Counted from the stretch's first letter, positions 1 through 8,397 are shown. The stretch is DNA of 64,000 bases from Pseudomonadota bacterium (GCA_018242505.1 JAFEBU010000025.1:1-64000), one strand, 5' to 3'. Numbers and translations: made by a program. Notes: generated by a model not told the origin, from the sequence alone.

Positions 1-253
1 ATACCATGGCCTACGACACCTCAAAGCAGCGCCGCTGAGCAGCCTTATTGGATACAACTGGCATCGTCCCCATGGCAGCATCGGATCCGTGCCACCCATC
101 AGCACTCTCGGCTTGTCCGGGAATAATCTGTTGAGGCTCCACATCTAGTTCCAGATTTGCTTACTGCTCGCTCCATGTCGGAGGAAATGTTTTCATGATC
201 TTGAATAGCGTCTGCGTTGGCCGACGGCTCCCATTCAGGATCATTCCTTTCGA
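1..253. other. Left edge, no confident gene
   Basis: No open frame here shows a recognisable family. A short plus-strand reading at the very edge (ATG at 6, stop at 36-38) gives a ten-residue tail containing AYDTSK, which resembles the Tyr-x-x-x-Lys area of SDR enzymes, but it is far too short to call. The stretch lies downstream of the minus-strand lysozyme-like gene and probably holds its 3' untranslated region. Confidence 0.4.
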
Positions 254-1114
254 TCAAGCTTCGGCATTCCAGAACCGGTAAAGGGCGGCCTTGTCGCCAT
301 TGAACAAGTTGCGATCGCAGCGGTCGAGGCCTCGGACGATCCTGCTATGGCCGTAAGCGCGATGCCCCGCATACTCGTCGCCAGCATATTGCCAGAGCCG
401 CCAACCGCTCGTTGCCCAGGCCAGCGGGATCTCTGGCGAGTCATGATAGTCAGCGACCCAGAGGCCGCAGCGCGCGAGGATCGAGTCGGGCGTGATCCGG
501 GCGCCGAAGCTCAGGCCTGACGGCAGGGGATCGCCGTTGGCCCAGGTTGGATGCACGTAGACGAGCGGCAACCGGCCCGTAGCGCTGGCCACCGCCTGCA
601 CGAACGCCTCAGCCTGCTCGAGCGTCATGGAATTCGAGGGATCACCTTCATTGGCCTCGAGGTCCAAGGCGAGGAGGGTCGTTGGAACGGGCCGAGAAGT
701 GTCCAGGAAGAATGCTGCCTGCTGTGCGCCAGGCGAATCGCCCTTGCCGAAATGATAGGCGCCCCACAGCAATCCTGCCGCCTCGGCCTGCGCCCGCCGG
801 CCGGCACACGCCGGGTCGGCATAGAAGTCGCCTTCGCTCGCCTTATGGATGACGGCGAGAATGTTGCTCGCGCGTACCAGCCGGAAATCGGAGACAGTTG
901 TGTTTGCGCTAAAGTCAATGACCGCATCCAGTCCCTGGGCCGCGCGGCTGGGCGGTGCGGGCGCGATCGGAAATTGGGCTGCCAGATTTTGAGCTGGCGG
1001 AGTCTGCTGATAATGATCCGGCGCCACCGAGGCCTGACGGGGCGCCTGAGGGGCGCTGCATCCTGTCGTTATTGCAGCGGTCAAGCCCGAGAGAACGTTC
1101 CTGCGGGATATCAT
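254..1114 (-). CDS. GH25-family lysozyme-like lipoprotein
   Basis: A 286-residue protein of the glycoside hydrolase 25 (Cellosyl/Lyc muramidase) type, expected to cleave the MurNAc-GlcNAc bond of peptidoglycan in the periplasm. The N-terminus MISRRNVLSGLTAAITTGC has a twin-arginine-like start and a possible lipobox ending in Cys, so it is probably an exported lipoprotein. Family landmarks are a VIDFSAN segment (the early G/I-x-D-x-S motif), IHKASEG, GAYHF, and ALDLEAN, whose D-x-E carries the usual catalytic pair. An upstream extension to 1168 is possible, but I chose the start that begins the signal sequence. It lies 37 bases after the FAH gene on the same strand and may be read from that operon, although its function fits poorly with catabolism. 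Confidence 0.8.
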   Translation of the reverse strand: MISRRNVLSGLTAAITTGCSAPQAPRQASVAPDHYQQTPPAQNLAAQFPIAPAPPSRAAQGLDAVIDFSANTTVSDFRLVRASNILAVIHKASEGDFYADPACAGRRAQAEAAGLLWGAYHFGKGDSPGAQQAAFFLDTSRPVPTTLLALDLEANEGDPSNSMTLEQAEAFVQAVASATGRLPLVYVHPTWANGDPLPSGLSFGARITPDSILARCGLWVADYHDSPEIPLAWATSGWRLWQYAGDEYAGHRAYGHSRIVRGLDRCDRNLFNGDKAALYRFWNAEA

Positions 1115-1151
1115 GCAGTGACAGTAGGATGTTTGCCGCGCGTGGTAACGT

Positions 1152-2087
1152 TCATTCGATTGACCCAATGCCTGGAACGATTTGCGACAGGTTTGGGGAG
1201 ATCACCTGGACCACGTTATTTGAGATCCGGCCGAGCCCCTCGATCTCGACGGTTACCCGATCTCCGGGCTTCAAAAAACGAGGCGGTTTGAACCCGATTC
1301 CAACGCCAGCCGGCGTGCCTGTTGCGATAATGTCTCCAGGAAGCAAAGTCATCCCGGCCGAAATCGTCTCGATCAGGGTCGGAATGTCGAAGATCAGATC
1401 GTGCGTATTGGCATCCTGACGCAGTTCGTCGTTGACCCAGCATTTGACCGACAGATTCTCTGGATCGACCTCGTCGGCGGTGACGAGCCAGGGCCCCATT
1501 GGGCAGAAGGTATCGAGCGACTTGCCAAGGAACCATTGTTTGTGCCGCCCCTGCAGATCACGCGCGGTCACGTCATTGACGATGGTGTAGCCGAAGACGT
1601 GGTCATATGCGGTGGCTTTGGTGATGCCGCGGCCGCGCCTGCCGATGACGACAGCCAGTTCGGCCTCGTAGTCGAGGCTGTCGCTGACGCCGGAGGGATA
1701 TCGGATGTCCGCGCCGTCGGCGATCACGCACTCCGGCGCCTTGGTGAAGACGATCGGTGCAGTGGGAATCGCGTCTGCCGACGTTGCCGCGCTGCTGTCG
1801 AAACCGCTGTACGTGAATTCATGGGCGTGCTCATGGTAGTTCTTGCCGACGCAGAGAACATTGCGCGGCGGCCGCGGTATCGGCGCCAGAAGGCGTGCCC
1901 CGGAGATCGGAGGCCTCGCTGCGGCGCCCTTAATCGAGGCCCGCAATTCGTCTATGCGCGGGATGATGGAGAGTAGGTCGGCCACGGGCTGTTCCAACAC
2001 TTCTTCAAGCGAATGGAAGGAACGGTTCTCGGGCTCGACGAGGACGACCTGAGTCCGCCCTCCCTGTTCGACGGTGGCGAGACGCAT
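1152..2087 (-). CDS. Fumarylacetoacetate hydrolase-family protein
   Basis: A 311-residue FAH superfamily enzyme (acylpyruvate hydrolase, hydratase or decarboxylase type). These enzymes use a Mg or Mn ion to hydrolyse, hydrate or decarboxylate 2-oxo acid products of ring cleavage. Visible landmarks are VLCVGKNYHEHAHEF, the metal-binding DYEAELAVVIG segment, NDVTARDLQ, GKSLDTFCPMGPW and GDIIATGTPAGVG near the C-terminus. The length matches the two-part FAHD1-like members with an N-terminal cap. It is the last of three closely spaced minus-strand genes after VOC dioxygenase and Rid (14 bases from Rid), which fits a late step in breaking down a ring-cleavage product. The exact substrate cannot be read from sequence. 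Confidence 0.88.
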   Translation of the reverse strand: MRLATVEQGGRTQVVLVEPENRSFHSLEEVLEQPVADLLSIIPRIDELRASIKGAAARPPISGARLLAPIPRPPRNVLCVGKNYHEHAHEFTYSGFDSSAATSADAIPTAPIVFTKAPECVIADGADIRYPSGVSDSLDYEAELAVVIGRRGRGITKATAYDHVFGYTIVNDVTARDLQGRHKQWFLGKSLDTFCPMGPWLVTADEVDPENLSVKCWVNDELRQDANTHDLIFDIPTLIETISAGMTLLPGDIIATGTPAGVGIGFKPPRFLKPGDRVTVEIEGLGRISNNVVQVISPNLSQIVPGIGSIE

Positions 2088-2101
2088 CGTTTCTTCACGT
2101 C

Positions 2102-2551
2102 TCAGGACTGGCGCATGGCGCCTGCCGGATCGGCATAGGCCACGGCTTCCATCTCGATCAGGAACTCTTCCTTCACCAGCCGATCGATCATGAGCAGAGT
2201 ATTCGGCGGATATACCGTGCCGCCGAACAGCTTGGGGAACATCTCCGCGCGGATCTTCATGAACCTTTCGATGTCCTGCGAATGGACCAGATAAGTCGTG
2301 AATTTCACGATGTTGTTGTAGGTGAGTCCGGTTCCCTTGAGGACTGCGCCCATGTTCTGCAACACCTGTCTCATCTGTGCATCGAAGTCGTTCTTGCCGA
2401 CTACGTTGCCGTCCATGCCGACGGACAACTGCCCTGAGATGTAAAGCGTGTGACCAGGCGGCACCCGTGTCGCATGCGAATACAGTCCCTGCGCGGGGCA
2501 GGTATCTGGCGGATTGATATAAGCGATTGTCTTGCTCTCGGTCGGCATCAT
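2102..2551 (-). CDS. Rid (YjgF/YER057c) family protein lacking the catalytic Arg
   Basis: A 149-residue Rid-family protein, expected to be a cytoplasmic trimer. Canonical RidA hydrolyses enamine/imine intermediates through an Arg in the P-A-R-S/T-x-V-E-V segment. Here that place reads YPPNTLLMID, so the Arg is replaced by Asn. The usual tail IEMEAVAYAD is kept. Some Rid relatives act in ring-cleavage pathways as 2-aminomuconate deaminases, and the neighbours (VOC dioxygenase upstream, FAH hydrolase downstream, all on one strand) suit such a role, but the missing Arg argues against standard RidA chemistry. The start has ATGATG preceded by an AGGAAGAG ribosome-binding sequence. Confidence 0.85.
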   Translation of the reverse strand: MMPTESKTIAYINPPDTCPAQGLYSHATRVPPGHTLYISGQLSVGMDGNVVGKNDFDAQMRQVLQNMGAVLKGTGLTYNNIVKFTTYLVHSQDIERFMKIRAEMFPKLFGGTVYPPNTLLMIDRLVKEEFLIEMEAVAYADPAGAMRQS

Positions 2552-2583
2552 CTCTTCCTGCAGTTGAACGATATCGAAAGGTT

Positions 2584-3507
2584 TCAGTGGGCCTGGCTGC
2601 GGAACTCTATCCTGAAGCCATCGGGATCGGTCATCACCAGGGCCGGACCATCCGCTGCTTCTGAAATCTCGGCGGCAATCCCCTTGGCGGCGAGGGCCTT
2701 GCTCGCGGTGGTCACGTCGCTTTCGGTCGGGAGGGCAAACGCGAAGCTAAGCAGGCCAGTCCTGCCGCCTTCCGGCACCGCGATGACCTGTAGGTCCTGG
2801 TGCCCGGCGCTGCCGCCGAACCAGGCTACGTCCTTTTCCTTGTCCTGCAGCCTAAGGCCCGCGACGTCGACGTAGAAGCCGGTCAGGCGGTCGAGGTCGT
2901 GAGTTCCCAGCGTCGCGCTCACAATCCGGATCGGATGTAGCGGGGCATCTGCTACGGTCTTGATCGGCGGATCGACCGGATAGCGGTGGACGTCCGAGGG
3001 CGGCGAGGCCAGCGGATCCCACCCCGCCGTGACTTCGTCTTCGAGATCCAAATTGAAGACGGTGCGCCAATCGTCGAGGGAATCGGCATAGAACTCGTGC
3101 ATGTTGCCATCGGGATCCGGCACGTAGACGCTGCGCGAGATGATGTGGTCGACGGTGCGGAAGTCCGACCTGCCCATCTGCTTGGCGCGCTTGTATGCTT
3201 CTACTACTTCGCGTTCGTTGGTCATCTCCCAGCCGAGATGATTGAGACCCACCGAGGTTCCCCGGGTCTTCGGAATCTGGATCTTGCCGTCGCGACCATA
3301 GCGATCCTCGCCGCGCGAAATCTCGATCATGCCAACGTCGTGATGTGTATTGCCGTTCGAATGGAAACCCATCTTCAAGGCTCGTTCGCGCCGTACCAGC
3401 TCGACGCCGAGCATCGACTCATAAAAGCGAATCGAGCGTTCGATGTCGGAGACCCAGATATTGGCGTGAGCGAGTCGGCGCGGCCGAAAGGCGATCATGG
3501 CGGACAT
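2584..3507 (-). CDS. Two-domain VOC protein, probable extradiol-type dioxygenase
   Basis: A 307-residue vicinal-oxygen-chelate protein with two repeated modules. The N-terminal module carries a plausible 2-His-1-Glu iron site: His14 in RLAHANIWVSD, His90 in GLNHLGWEM and Glu138 in NMHEFYAD. In the C-terminal module the positions equivalent to the two His are not His (IVSATLGT, LLSFAFAL), with only the RIEF Glu kept. The active module therefore appears to be the N-terminal one, the reverse of the classic BphC-type arrangement. The start at 3507 (MSAMIAFRPRR) was chosen over an AT-rich upstream extension because it begins the first VOC strand and follows a CGAGG-type ribosome-binding site. It is the first gene of the minus-strand operon with Rid and FAH. 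Confidence 0.85.
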   Translation of the reverse strand: MSAMIAFRPRRLAHANIWVSDIERSIRFYESMLGVELVRRERALKMGFHSNGNTHHDVGMIEISRGEDRYGRDGKIQIPKTRGTSVGLNHLGWEMTNEREVVEAYKRAKQMGRSDFRTVDHIISRSVYVPDPDGNMHEFYADSLDDWRTVFNLDLEDEVTAGWDPLASPPSDVHRYPVDPPIKTVADAPLHPIRIVSATLGTHDLDRLTGFYVDVAGLRLQDKEKDVAWFGGSAGHQDLQVIAVPEGGRTGLLSFAFALPTESDVTTASKALAAKGIAAEISEAADGPALVMTDPDGFRIEFRSQAH

Positions 3508-3533
3508 GTTTGAACCTCGTACTATTTTGGAGA

Positions 3534-3551
3534 TTTTATACAAATATAAAA
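3534..3551. promoter_or_regulatory. AT-rich palindrome in the divergent control region
   Basis: The 136-base gap between the VOC gene (minus) and the alpha/beta hydrolase (plus) is far more AT-rich than its surroundings. It contains TTTTATA-CAAA-TATAAAA, two perfect 7-base arms around 4 bases. Position and symmetry suit a regulator site, possibly for the FCD-GntR protein encoded at 8398-9126. The binding partner is inference. Confidence 0.4.
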
Positions 3552-3610
3552 ATGCGGACAATAAAGGAGAAAATAAAAATATTAATTGACGTTACGCTTT
3601 TTTATCGAGA

Positions 3611-3624
3611 AATTGTATTCAATT
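3611..3624. promoter_or_regulatory. Candidate GntR operator AATTG-TATT-CAATT
   Basis: A perfect 5-base inverted repeat with 4-base spacer lies 20 bases before the alpha/beta hydrolase start. It resembles the TTGTATxCAA-type sites bound by FCD/VanR-type GntR regulators, and the cluster ends with such a gene. A TTGACG sequence at 3586-3591 could be a -35 element just upstream, so binding here would block transcription of the plus-strand operon. Confidence 0.4.
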
Positions 3625-3643
3625 CTAAGGCCGAGCGGAGCGC

Positions 3644-4450
3644 ATGCCCTTCTATTCGTCGAATGGCCTTCAGTTGCACTACGAGCGGCAGGGTGGCGGT
3701 ACACCCTTGGTTCTCCTCCATGGCTTCGGTCAGCATGGCGGGAGCTGGGCGCCGGTGGTGCCTGCCTTTGCCCGCTTCTTCGACGTTATCCTGCCCGACC
3801 TTCGCGGCTGCGGGCGAAGCCAGGCGGCTGAGCCGGGTTTTCCCTTGGCCGATATGGCCGCCGATGTGGTCGCCCTGCTGGATCACGCCGACGTCGAGCG
3901 GGCGCATGTCGCAGGCTGGTCGCAGGGCGGCACGGTGGCGCTCGAGCTGGCGCTGGACCATGCGGAACGCATCGCCAGCTTGTCGCTACATTCGACCTAT
4001 GCTGGCGGCCGCGACCGCTACCAGGCCAACTGGATCGAGATGCGGCGCCGCATCATCGCTTCGGGCGACCGAGAGCTCGACTTCAACACCCGCATCATCG
4101 GCTTCTTTACGCCAGAATTCATCAATGCGCGGCCTGACCGGATCGAGGAGTTCCGGCGCCTGGAACTCTCGAACCCCTATCCACCGACCCCCGTCGGCAT
4201 GGCTGGCCAGATCGCTGCGGCACAGTCGTTCGAGGCGCGCGACCGAATTGCGGCCATCCGAACGCCAACGCTGATTACGGTCGGCTCGGCGGACCGCACG
4301 ACGCTTCCCGCGCAGTCACGCCTGATGCACGCGGCGATCAAAGGGTCTGAATTCTGGCTGTTCGACGGCGCGGGGCACCTGCCGCAGTTCCAGTACCCCG
4401 ACGAGTTCATCAGCATTTCATTGGGATTCATGCTGAAGCACGACCGTTAA
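3644..4450 (+). CDS. Alpha/beta hydrolase (meta-cleavage product hydrolase type)
   Basis: A 268-residue alpha/beta-fold hydrolase. The oxyanion HG is at residues 26-27 (LLHGFGQHG), the nucleophile Ser93 sits in GWSQGG, the acid is probably Asp217 (VGSADRTT) and the base His245 (GAGHLPQFQ). The triad is complete, so the enzyme should be active on an ester or C-C bond. Family members of this size include hydrolases acting on meta-cleavage products of aromatic rings, 3-oxoadipate enol-lactonases and esterases. It is the first plus-strand gene of the cluster, divergent from the VOC dioxygenase and 53 bases before the ABC binding protein. That placement favours hydrolysis of a ring-cleavage product, but the substrate is not known. 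Confidence 0.88.
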   Translation: MPFYSSNGLQLHYERQGGGTPLVLLHGFGQHGGSWAPVVPAFARFFDVILPDLRGCGRSQAAEPGFPLADMAADVVALLDHADVERAHVAGWSQGGTVALELALDHAERIASLSLHSTYAGGRDRYQANWIEMRRRIIASGDRELDFNTRIIGFFTPEFINARPDRIEEFRRLELSNPYPPTPVGMAGQIAAAQSFEARDRIAAIRTPTLITVGSADRTTLPAQSRLMHAAIKGSEFWLFDGAGHLPQFQYPDEFISISLGFMLKHDR

Positions 4451-4503
4451 TGCAGTTTCACCTGGGGCAAAACCTGCTGCCCGTCCTGCCGAGGAGATGG
4501 ATT

Positions 4504-5523
4504 ATGTCGAGCTTGAGATTCTGGAGGATGGCTGCGCAGTTCGCCGCCTGGCTCACTTGCTGCTGTGTCGCGACCCTTGTCGCTGTGACTCCGGCTGCAG
4601 CACAAGCGTTGAAGGAGGTGAAGTTCTCGACGGAGTTCGCTCCGCACGGATTCCACGCGCCATTCTATCTGGCGCGCGAGAAGGGGTGGTTCAAGGACGC
4701 CGGAATCGACCTCAAGCTGATCGATGGCCGCGGTTCATCCGCCACCATCAACCTGATCGGCGCCAACCAGGTCGACATCGCCTTCGTCAACCTCGCGGCC
4801 ACCATCATCGCCCAGTCCAAGGGGGTACCGGTCGTGGCGGTCGGCAGCATTCTGCGCCGCAACACCCAGGGGCTCATCCTCAAGAAGGGCTCCAACATAC
4901 ACAAGCCGGCTGACCTCAAGGGCAAGACGATCCTGCATCTGGTGTCGACTATCGAGGCACAGCTACTCGGAGGCTATCTCGCAACAGCCGGAATGAGTCT
5001 CAGCGACGTCAAGCTACTTGGCGTCGATGCCTCGGCCAAGGTGGCGAGTGTGCTATCGGGTAGGGGCGATGCTGCAACGGGGCCGGTGCCGTACTATCTC
5101 GGATTGCTGAAGGGTAAGTCGGAGATCGACACGCTGGCCTTCGCCGATGCTGGCCAGCAACTGCTCGACTTCGGCATCGTGACAAGCCCGAAGATGATCA
5201 AGGAGCAGCCGGCACTGGTCGCCGCGTTCATGCAGGTCGTCTCGCGCGCCTTTGAGTACACGCGCAAGGGCAACAACGTCGAGGAGGCGGTCAAGGCCAT
5301 GATCGCACAGCGTCCTGAAGCCGGGCTCGACTACCAGACCTCCATTAACATGTTCAACTCGCACATTGCCTTCGCCATGTCGCCTTCCACCGAGGGCAAA
5401 CCTCTGGGCTACATCTCCAAGGAGGATGTCGAGGCGTCGATCAAGACACTGAAGGACACCGGCATCATTCAGGGAGATATCAAAGCCGACAGCGTGTTCG
5501 ATCCGAAGTTCGGACCGAAATGA
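4504..5523 (+). CDS. NitT/TauT-type ABC transporter substrate-binding protein
   Basis: A 339-residue periplasmic binding protein of the NMT1/SsuA type. The N-terminus is a clear signal peptide ending near VTPAAAQA. The mature part begins with KEVKFSTEFAPHGFHAPFYLAREKGWF, the typical opening of this family, followed by GSSATINLIGANQVDIAFVN and a hinge segment around GRGDAATGPVPYYLG. I chose the ATG at 4504 because it follows a GAGGAG ribosome-binding sequence and starts the signal peptide. Its stop overlaps the ATPase start (ATGA), so it is translationally coupled in a binding protein-ATPase-permease order. The family carries sulfonates, pyrimidines, aromatic acids and similar small anions; the ligand here is likely the substrate of the neighbouring enzymes. 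Confidence 0.92.
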   Translation: MSSLRFWRMAAQFAAWLTCCCVATLVAVTPAAAQALKEVKFSTEFAPHGFHAPFYLAREKGWFKDAGIDLKLIDGRGSSATINLIGANQVDIAFVNLAATIIAQSKGVPVVAVGSILRRNTQGLILKKGSNIHKPADLKGKTILHLVSTIEAQLLGGYLATAGMSLSDVKLLGVDASAKVASVLSGRGDAATGPVPYYLGLLKGKSEIDTLAFADAGQQLLDFGIVTSPKMIKEQPALVAAFMQVVSRAFEYTRKGNNVEEAVKAMIAQRPEAGLDYQTSINMFNSHIAFAMSPSTEGKPLGYISKEDVEASIKTLKDTGIIQGDIKADSVFDPKFGPK

Positions 5524-6365
5524 CCGCCCTTCGCGCGACACAACCGATCCCGTCGCCTCCCACTGTTGCTGTCCGGGCCGCTCCGCTGATCTCGGCGCGC
5601 GGCGTCGGCAAGGTGTTCCGCGAACGGCGCGGCAGCGGCGAGGTCGTAGCGCTGGACGGCGTCGATCTGGACGTCCGTCCCGGCGAGTTCGTCAGCATCC
5701 TCGGACCATCTGGCTGCGGCAAGAGCACTCTGCTGCAGTGTATAGGGGGCCTGCTGCCAATTACCTCTGGCACCTTGACGCTGGAAGGTAGCGAGATCAG
5801 CGAGCCCCCACTTGATGCCGGTTTTGTATTCCAGCAGGATCTGTTGCTCGACTGGCGTTCGGTGCTTGGGAACGTCCTCCTGACCGCAGAATTCCGCGGC
5901 TACCGCCTTACCGATTGGGAGGGCCGGGCGCGCGAGTTACTAGCTACGCTCGGACTACAAGGAGCAGAAGGCCGTTATCCTTGGGAACTGTCGGGCGGCA
6001 TGCGCCAGCGCGTTGCAATCTGCCGCGGCCTGCTGCTCGACCCCAAGCTGCTGCTGATGGACGAGCCGTTTGGCGCACTCGATGCCATCACGCGCGACGA
6101 ACTCAACCTTGAGCTCGAGCGCATTTGGGAGCGCACCTCCAAGACAGTGCTGTTGATCACGCACAGCATCGCCGAGGCGATCTTCCTGTCCGACCGCGTG
6201 CTGGTGATGAGCAAGAACCCCGGCCGTATTGCCGAGGTCGTCGACATCGACTTGCCGCGGCCGCGCTCGCTGGATATCCGCGAGACGCCGGCCTTCACTA
6301 CCTATCAGCGACGCCTCCGCTCCATTTTTGAATCGCTCGGCATCATGCGGAGGGCGGCGCCATGA
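5520..6365 (+). CDS. NitT/TauT-type ABC transporter ATP-binding protein
   Basis: A 281-residue ABC ATPase of the SsuB/TauB type that powers the importer. It shows Walker A GPSGCGKST at residues 62-70, Q-loop FVFQQDLLL, signature LSGGMRQR, Walker B LLLMDEPFGALD and H-loop LLITHSIAEA. The C-terminal PGRIAEVVDIDLPRPR segment is characteristic of the NitT/TauT subfamily. About 20 Pro/Ala-rich residues precede the first strand, slightly longer than usual. Both ends overlap neighbours by 4 bases, so all three transporter genes are translated together. Confidence 0.95.
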   Translation: MTALRATQPIPSPPTVAVRAAPLISARGVGKVFRERRGSGEVVALDGVDLDVRPGEFVSILGPSGCGKSTLLQCIGGLLPITSGTLTLEGSEISEPPLDAGFVFQQDLLLDWRSVLGNVLLTAEFRGYRLTDWEGRARELLATLGLQGAEGRYPWELSGGMRQRVAICRGLLLDPKLLLMDEPFGALDAITRDELNLELERIWERTSKTVLLITHSIAEAIFLSDRVLVMSKNPGRIAEVVDIDLPRPRSLDIRETPAFTTYQRRLRSIFESLGIMRRAAP

Positions 6366-7159
6366 GCGACTTCTGGTCGACCGGCCAGGGCCGCACGCTC
6401 AGCCTGTTGCTCGTGATAGCGGTACTGATGGGGCTGTGGGAAGCGTTCGTGCGGCTGGGCGACATCAGGGCTTTTCTGCTGCCTGCCCCGTCGGCGGTGC
6501 TCGAGTCGATAGCGCAGAAACCGCTATTTTATGCGCACCATGCCTACAACACGCTGCTTGAAACCTTCCTGGGCTTCGCGGTTGCGGTCGTCTGTGGTGT
6601 GCTGATAGCCATCGGCATCGTCTACTCGCGCATTCTTGAGCAGTCTCTCTACACGTTCTTGGTGACCATGAATGCGGTGCCGAAGATCGCCATCGCGCCG
6701 CTGTTTGTGATCTGGCTCGGCACCGAGCTTGAACCCAAGGTCGCGGTCGCTGCGCTGGTTGCCATCTTTCCCATTGTCATTGACACCGTGCAGGGCCTGC
6801 GCGCAGTCGATCCGGCGATGCTCGACCTCGGCCGCTCCATGCGCGGCTCGCCGCTCAAAATCCTGTGGAAAATCAGGGCACCCTACGCACTGCCCAGCGT
6901 GTTCGCCGGACTGAAGGTTGGCATATCTCTGGCTTTCATAGGCGCCATCGTTGGCGAATTCATTTCGGCCCAGGCGGGGCTCGGCTACCTCGTGGTCTCT
7001 TCGCAGGCCAGTTTCGACACCACGCAGATGTTCGCCGCCATCCTGATCCTGGCGTTGCTCAGCCTGCTGCTGTTCAACTTGGTCGAACTTATCGAGCATC
7101 TGCTGTTGCCGTGGCATGCCTCGCGCCGGCGCCAACAGCGCCGGGCGGGCAGTCACTGA
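6362..7159 (+). CDS. NitT/TauT-type ABC transporter permease
   Basis: A 265-residue inner-membrane permease (BPD_transp_1) with about six hydrophobic segments. The ATPase-contacting EAA-like loop is seen at DLGRSMRGSPLKILWKIRAPYALPSVFAGLKVGIS. The C-terminal FISAQAGLGYLVVSSQASFDT segment is typical of SsuC/TauC relatives. It follows the ATPase with a 4-base overlap and is followed 26 bases later by the FAD monooxygenase, which argues that import and the first oxidation belong to one operon. No frame disruption is visible. Confidence 0.94.
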   Translation: MSDFWSTGQGRTLSLLLVIAVLMGLWEAFVRLGDIRAFLLPAPSAVLESIAQKPLFYAHHAYNTLLETFLGFAVAVVCGVLIAIGIVYSRILEQSLYTFLVTMNAVPKIAIAPLFVIWLGTELEPKVAVAALVAIFPIVIDTVQGLRAVDPAMLDLGRSMRGSPLKILWKIRAPYALPSVFAGLKVGISLAFIGAIVGEFISAQAGLGYLVVSSQASFDTTQMFAAILILALLSLLLFNLVELIEHLLLPWHASRRRQQRRAGSH

Positions 7160-7185
7160 TCCTTGCGAAAGGCATGGAGTATAGG

Positions 7186-8337
7186 ATGACAAGTCGTCAT
7201 TGCGAGATCGCCGGCGCGGGCATTGCCGGCTTGACGACGGCCTGCGTGCTAGCCATCCGGGGGTGGTCCGTGCAGGTCCACGAGCGCTCCAACGAGCTGC
7301 GCGAGATGGGCGCCGGTATCTACCTAAAGAACAATAGCTTGGCCGTACTTGAGGAACTTGGCCTGCTCGAAGAGATCAAGGCGTCCGGGATGATCCTGCG
7401 GGCCGGCCGAATCAGCGGCCGTTCAGGCAAGGTCCTGGCGAACCACATCGTGCACGGCATTGATACGGTGACTGTGGCGCGTGGTGCGCTGCATCGCTCT
7501 CTCACCAACCGCGCCCAAGGACTGGGCGTGCGTTTCCGCACCGGTTCGCAGGTCACGGCCGTCGACCCGGCCGGCAGCCTGACGGCCAATGGCGAGCGGT
7601 TCGAAGCCGACCTGGTGGTGGGCGCCGACGGCGTGCACTCGATCGTTCGGGATAGTCTGGGACTCCTGCAGGGCATAACGATGCTGGAAGAGGGCGGGAT
7701 CCGCGTGCTTGTGCCGCGCTGGCCCGATGAACGTGAAGGAATGACGACCGAGCAATGGTCCGGCACCTGCCGGCTGGGCATCGTGCCTTGCAGCAAGGAC
7801 CAGCTCTATCTCTACCTGATCGGCCCAGCCAGGGAGTCGGGGGTACACACGGTGCCGGTCAACAAGAAGTTCTGGTGTGATCTCTTTCCCGAGGAGGTCG
7901 ACGTGCTGAACCGGATCGGCGATATCGCACGTTACGACCAGTTCAGTCTCATCAAGGTGAAGGGCTGGAGCGCGGGGCGGGTCGCCATCATCGGCGACTC
8001 CGTGCATGCCCAGCCGCCTAACCTGGGTCAGGGGGCTGGCATGGCGATCGCCAACGCCAGCGCGCTCGGGGCCGCTCTAGGTGAGAACACCGACGTACCA
8101 ACGGCGCTGCGCCTCTGGGAGGAGAGTCGACGGCCGGTCACGGAGGAGGTGCAGCTCTGGTCATACCGTTATGGCCTCATTTTCTATGCTCTGCCGTTCA
8201 ACGCGCTGTTCGGCGAACAAATCCGCGCCAGCATCATGTCAATGATCGGCCGTATCCGGTACACGGCGCGAAAGCTCGCTTGGCTGCGCCACGGTGGCCA
8301 TCCGCCTGATGCGCTGGCGCTGGGTGGGAAGACGTGA
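7186..8337 (+). CDS. FAD-dependent aromatic hydroxylase (group A monooxygenase)
   Basis: A 383-residue flavoprotein monooxygenase of the salicylate/6-hydroxynicotinate hydroxylase type, expected to hydroxylate an aromatic or N-heteroaromatic ring using NAD(P)H and oxygen. The Rossmann motif GAGIAG lies close to the N-terminus (residues 8-13), the shared FAD/NADPH DG motif reads VVGADGVHS, and the GD motif reads VAIIGDSVHAQPPNLGQGAGMAIANA. I chose the ATG at 7186 because GGAG lies 6 bases before it; an ATG at 7174 is the alternative. The gene follows the importer and precedes the GntR regulator. With the VOC dioxygenase and alpha/beta hydrolase it suggests hydroxylation, ring cleavage and hydrolysis in sequence. 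Confidence 0.9.
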   Translation: MTSRHCEIAGAGIAGLTTACVLAIRGWSVQVHERSNELREMGAGIYLKNNSLAVLEELGLLEEIKASGMILRAGRISGRSGKVLANHIVHGIDTVTVARGALHRSLTNRAQGLGVRFRTGSQVTAVDPAGSLTANGERFEADLVVGADGVHSIVRDSLGLLQGITMLEEGGIRVLVPRWPDEREGMTTEQWSGTCRLGIVPCSKDQLYLYLIGPARESGVHTVPVNKKFWCDLFPEEVDVLNRIGDIARYDQFSLIKVKGWSAGRVAIIGDSVHAQPPNLGQGAGMAIANASALGAALGENTDVPTALRLWEESRRPVTEEVQLWSYRYGLIFYALPFNALFGEQIRASIMSMIGRIRYTARKLAWLRHGGHPPDALALGGKT

Positions 8338-8397
8338 CCTACAACGGTTGCATTTCTATTAGCGAACGCTCACAAAGCACGAAGACGGAGAACGAAC

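Noticed and set aside
1..40. C-terminal piece of an SDR at the left edge
   Set aside because: AYDTSK is suggestive, but ten residues are too few and the frame stops at once.
6865..7185. N-terminal extension of the FAD monooxygenase
   Set aside because: The frame is open but overlaps the permease and has no similarity to flavoproteins. The GxGxxG motif begins just after 7186.
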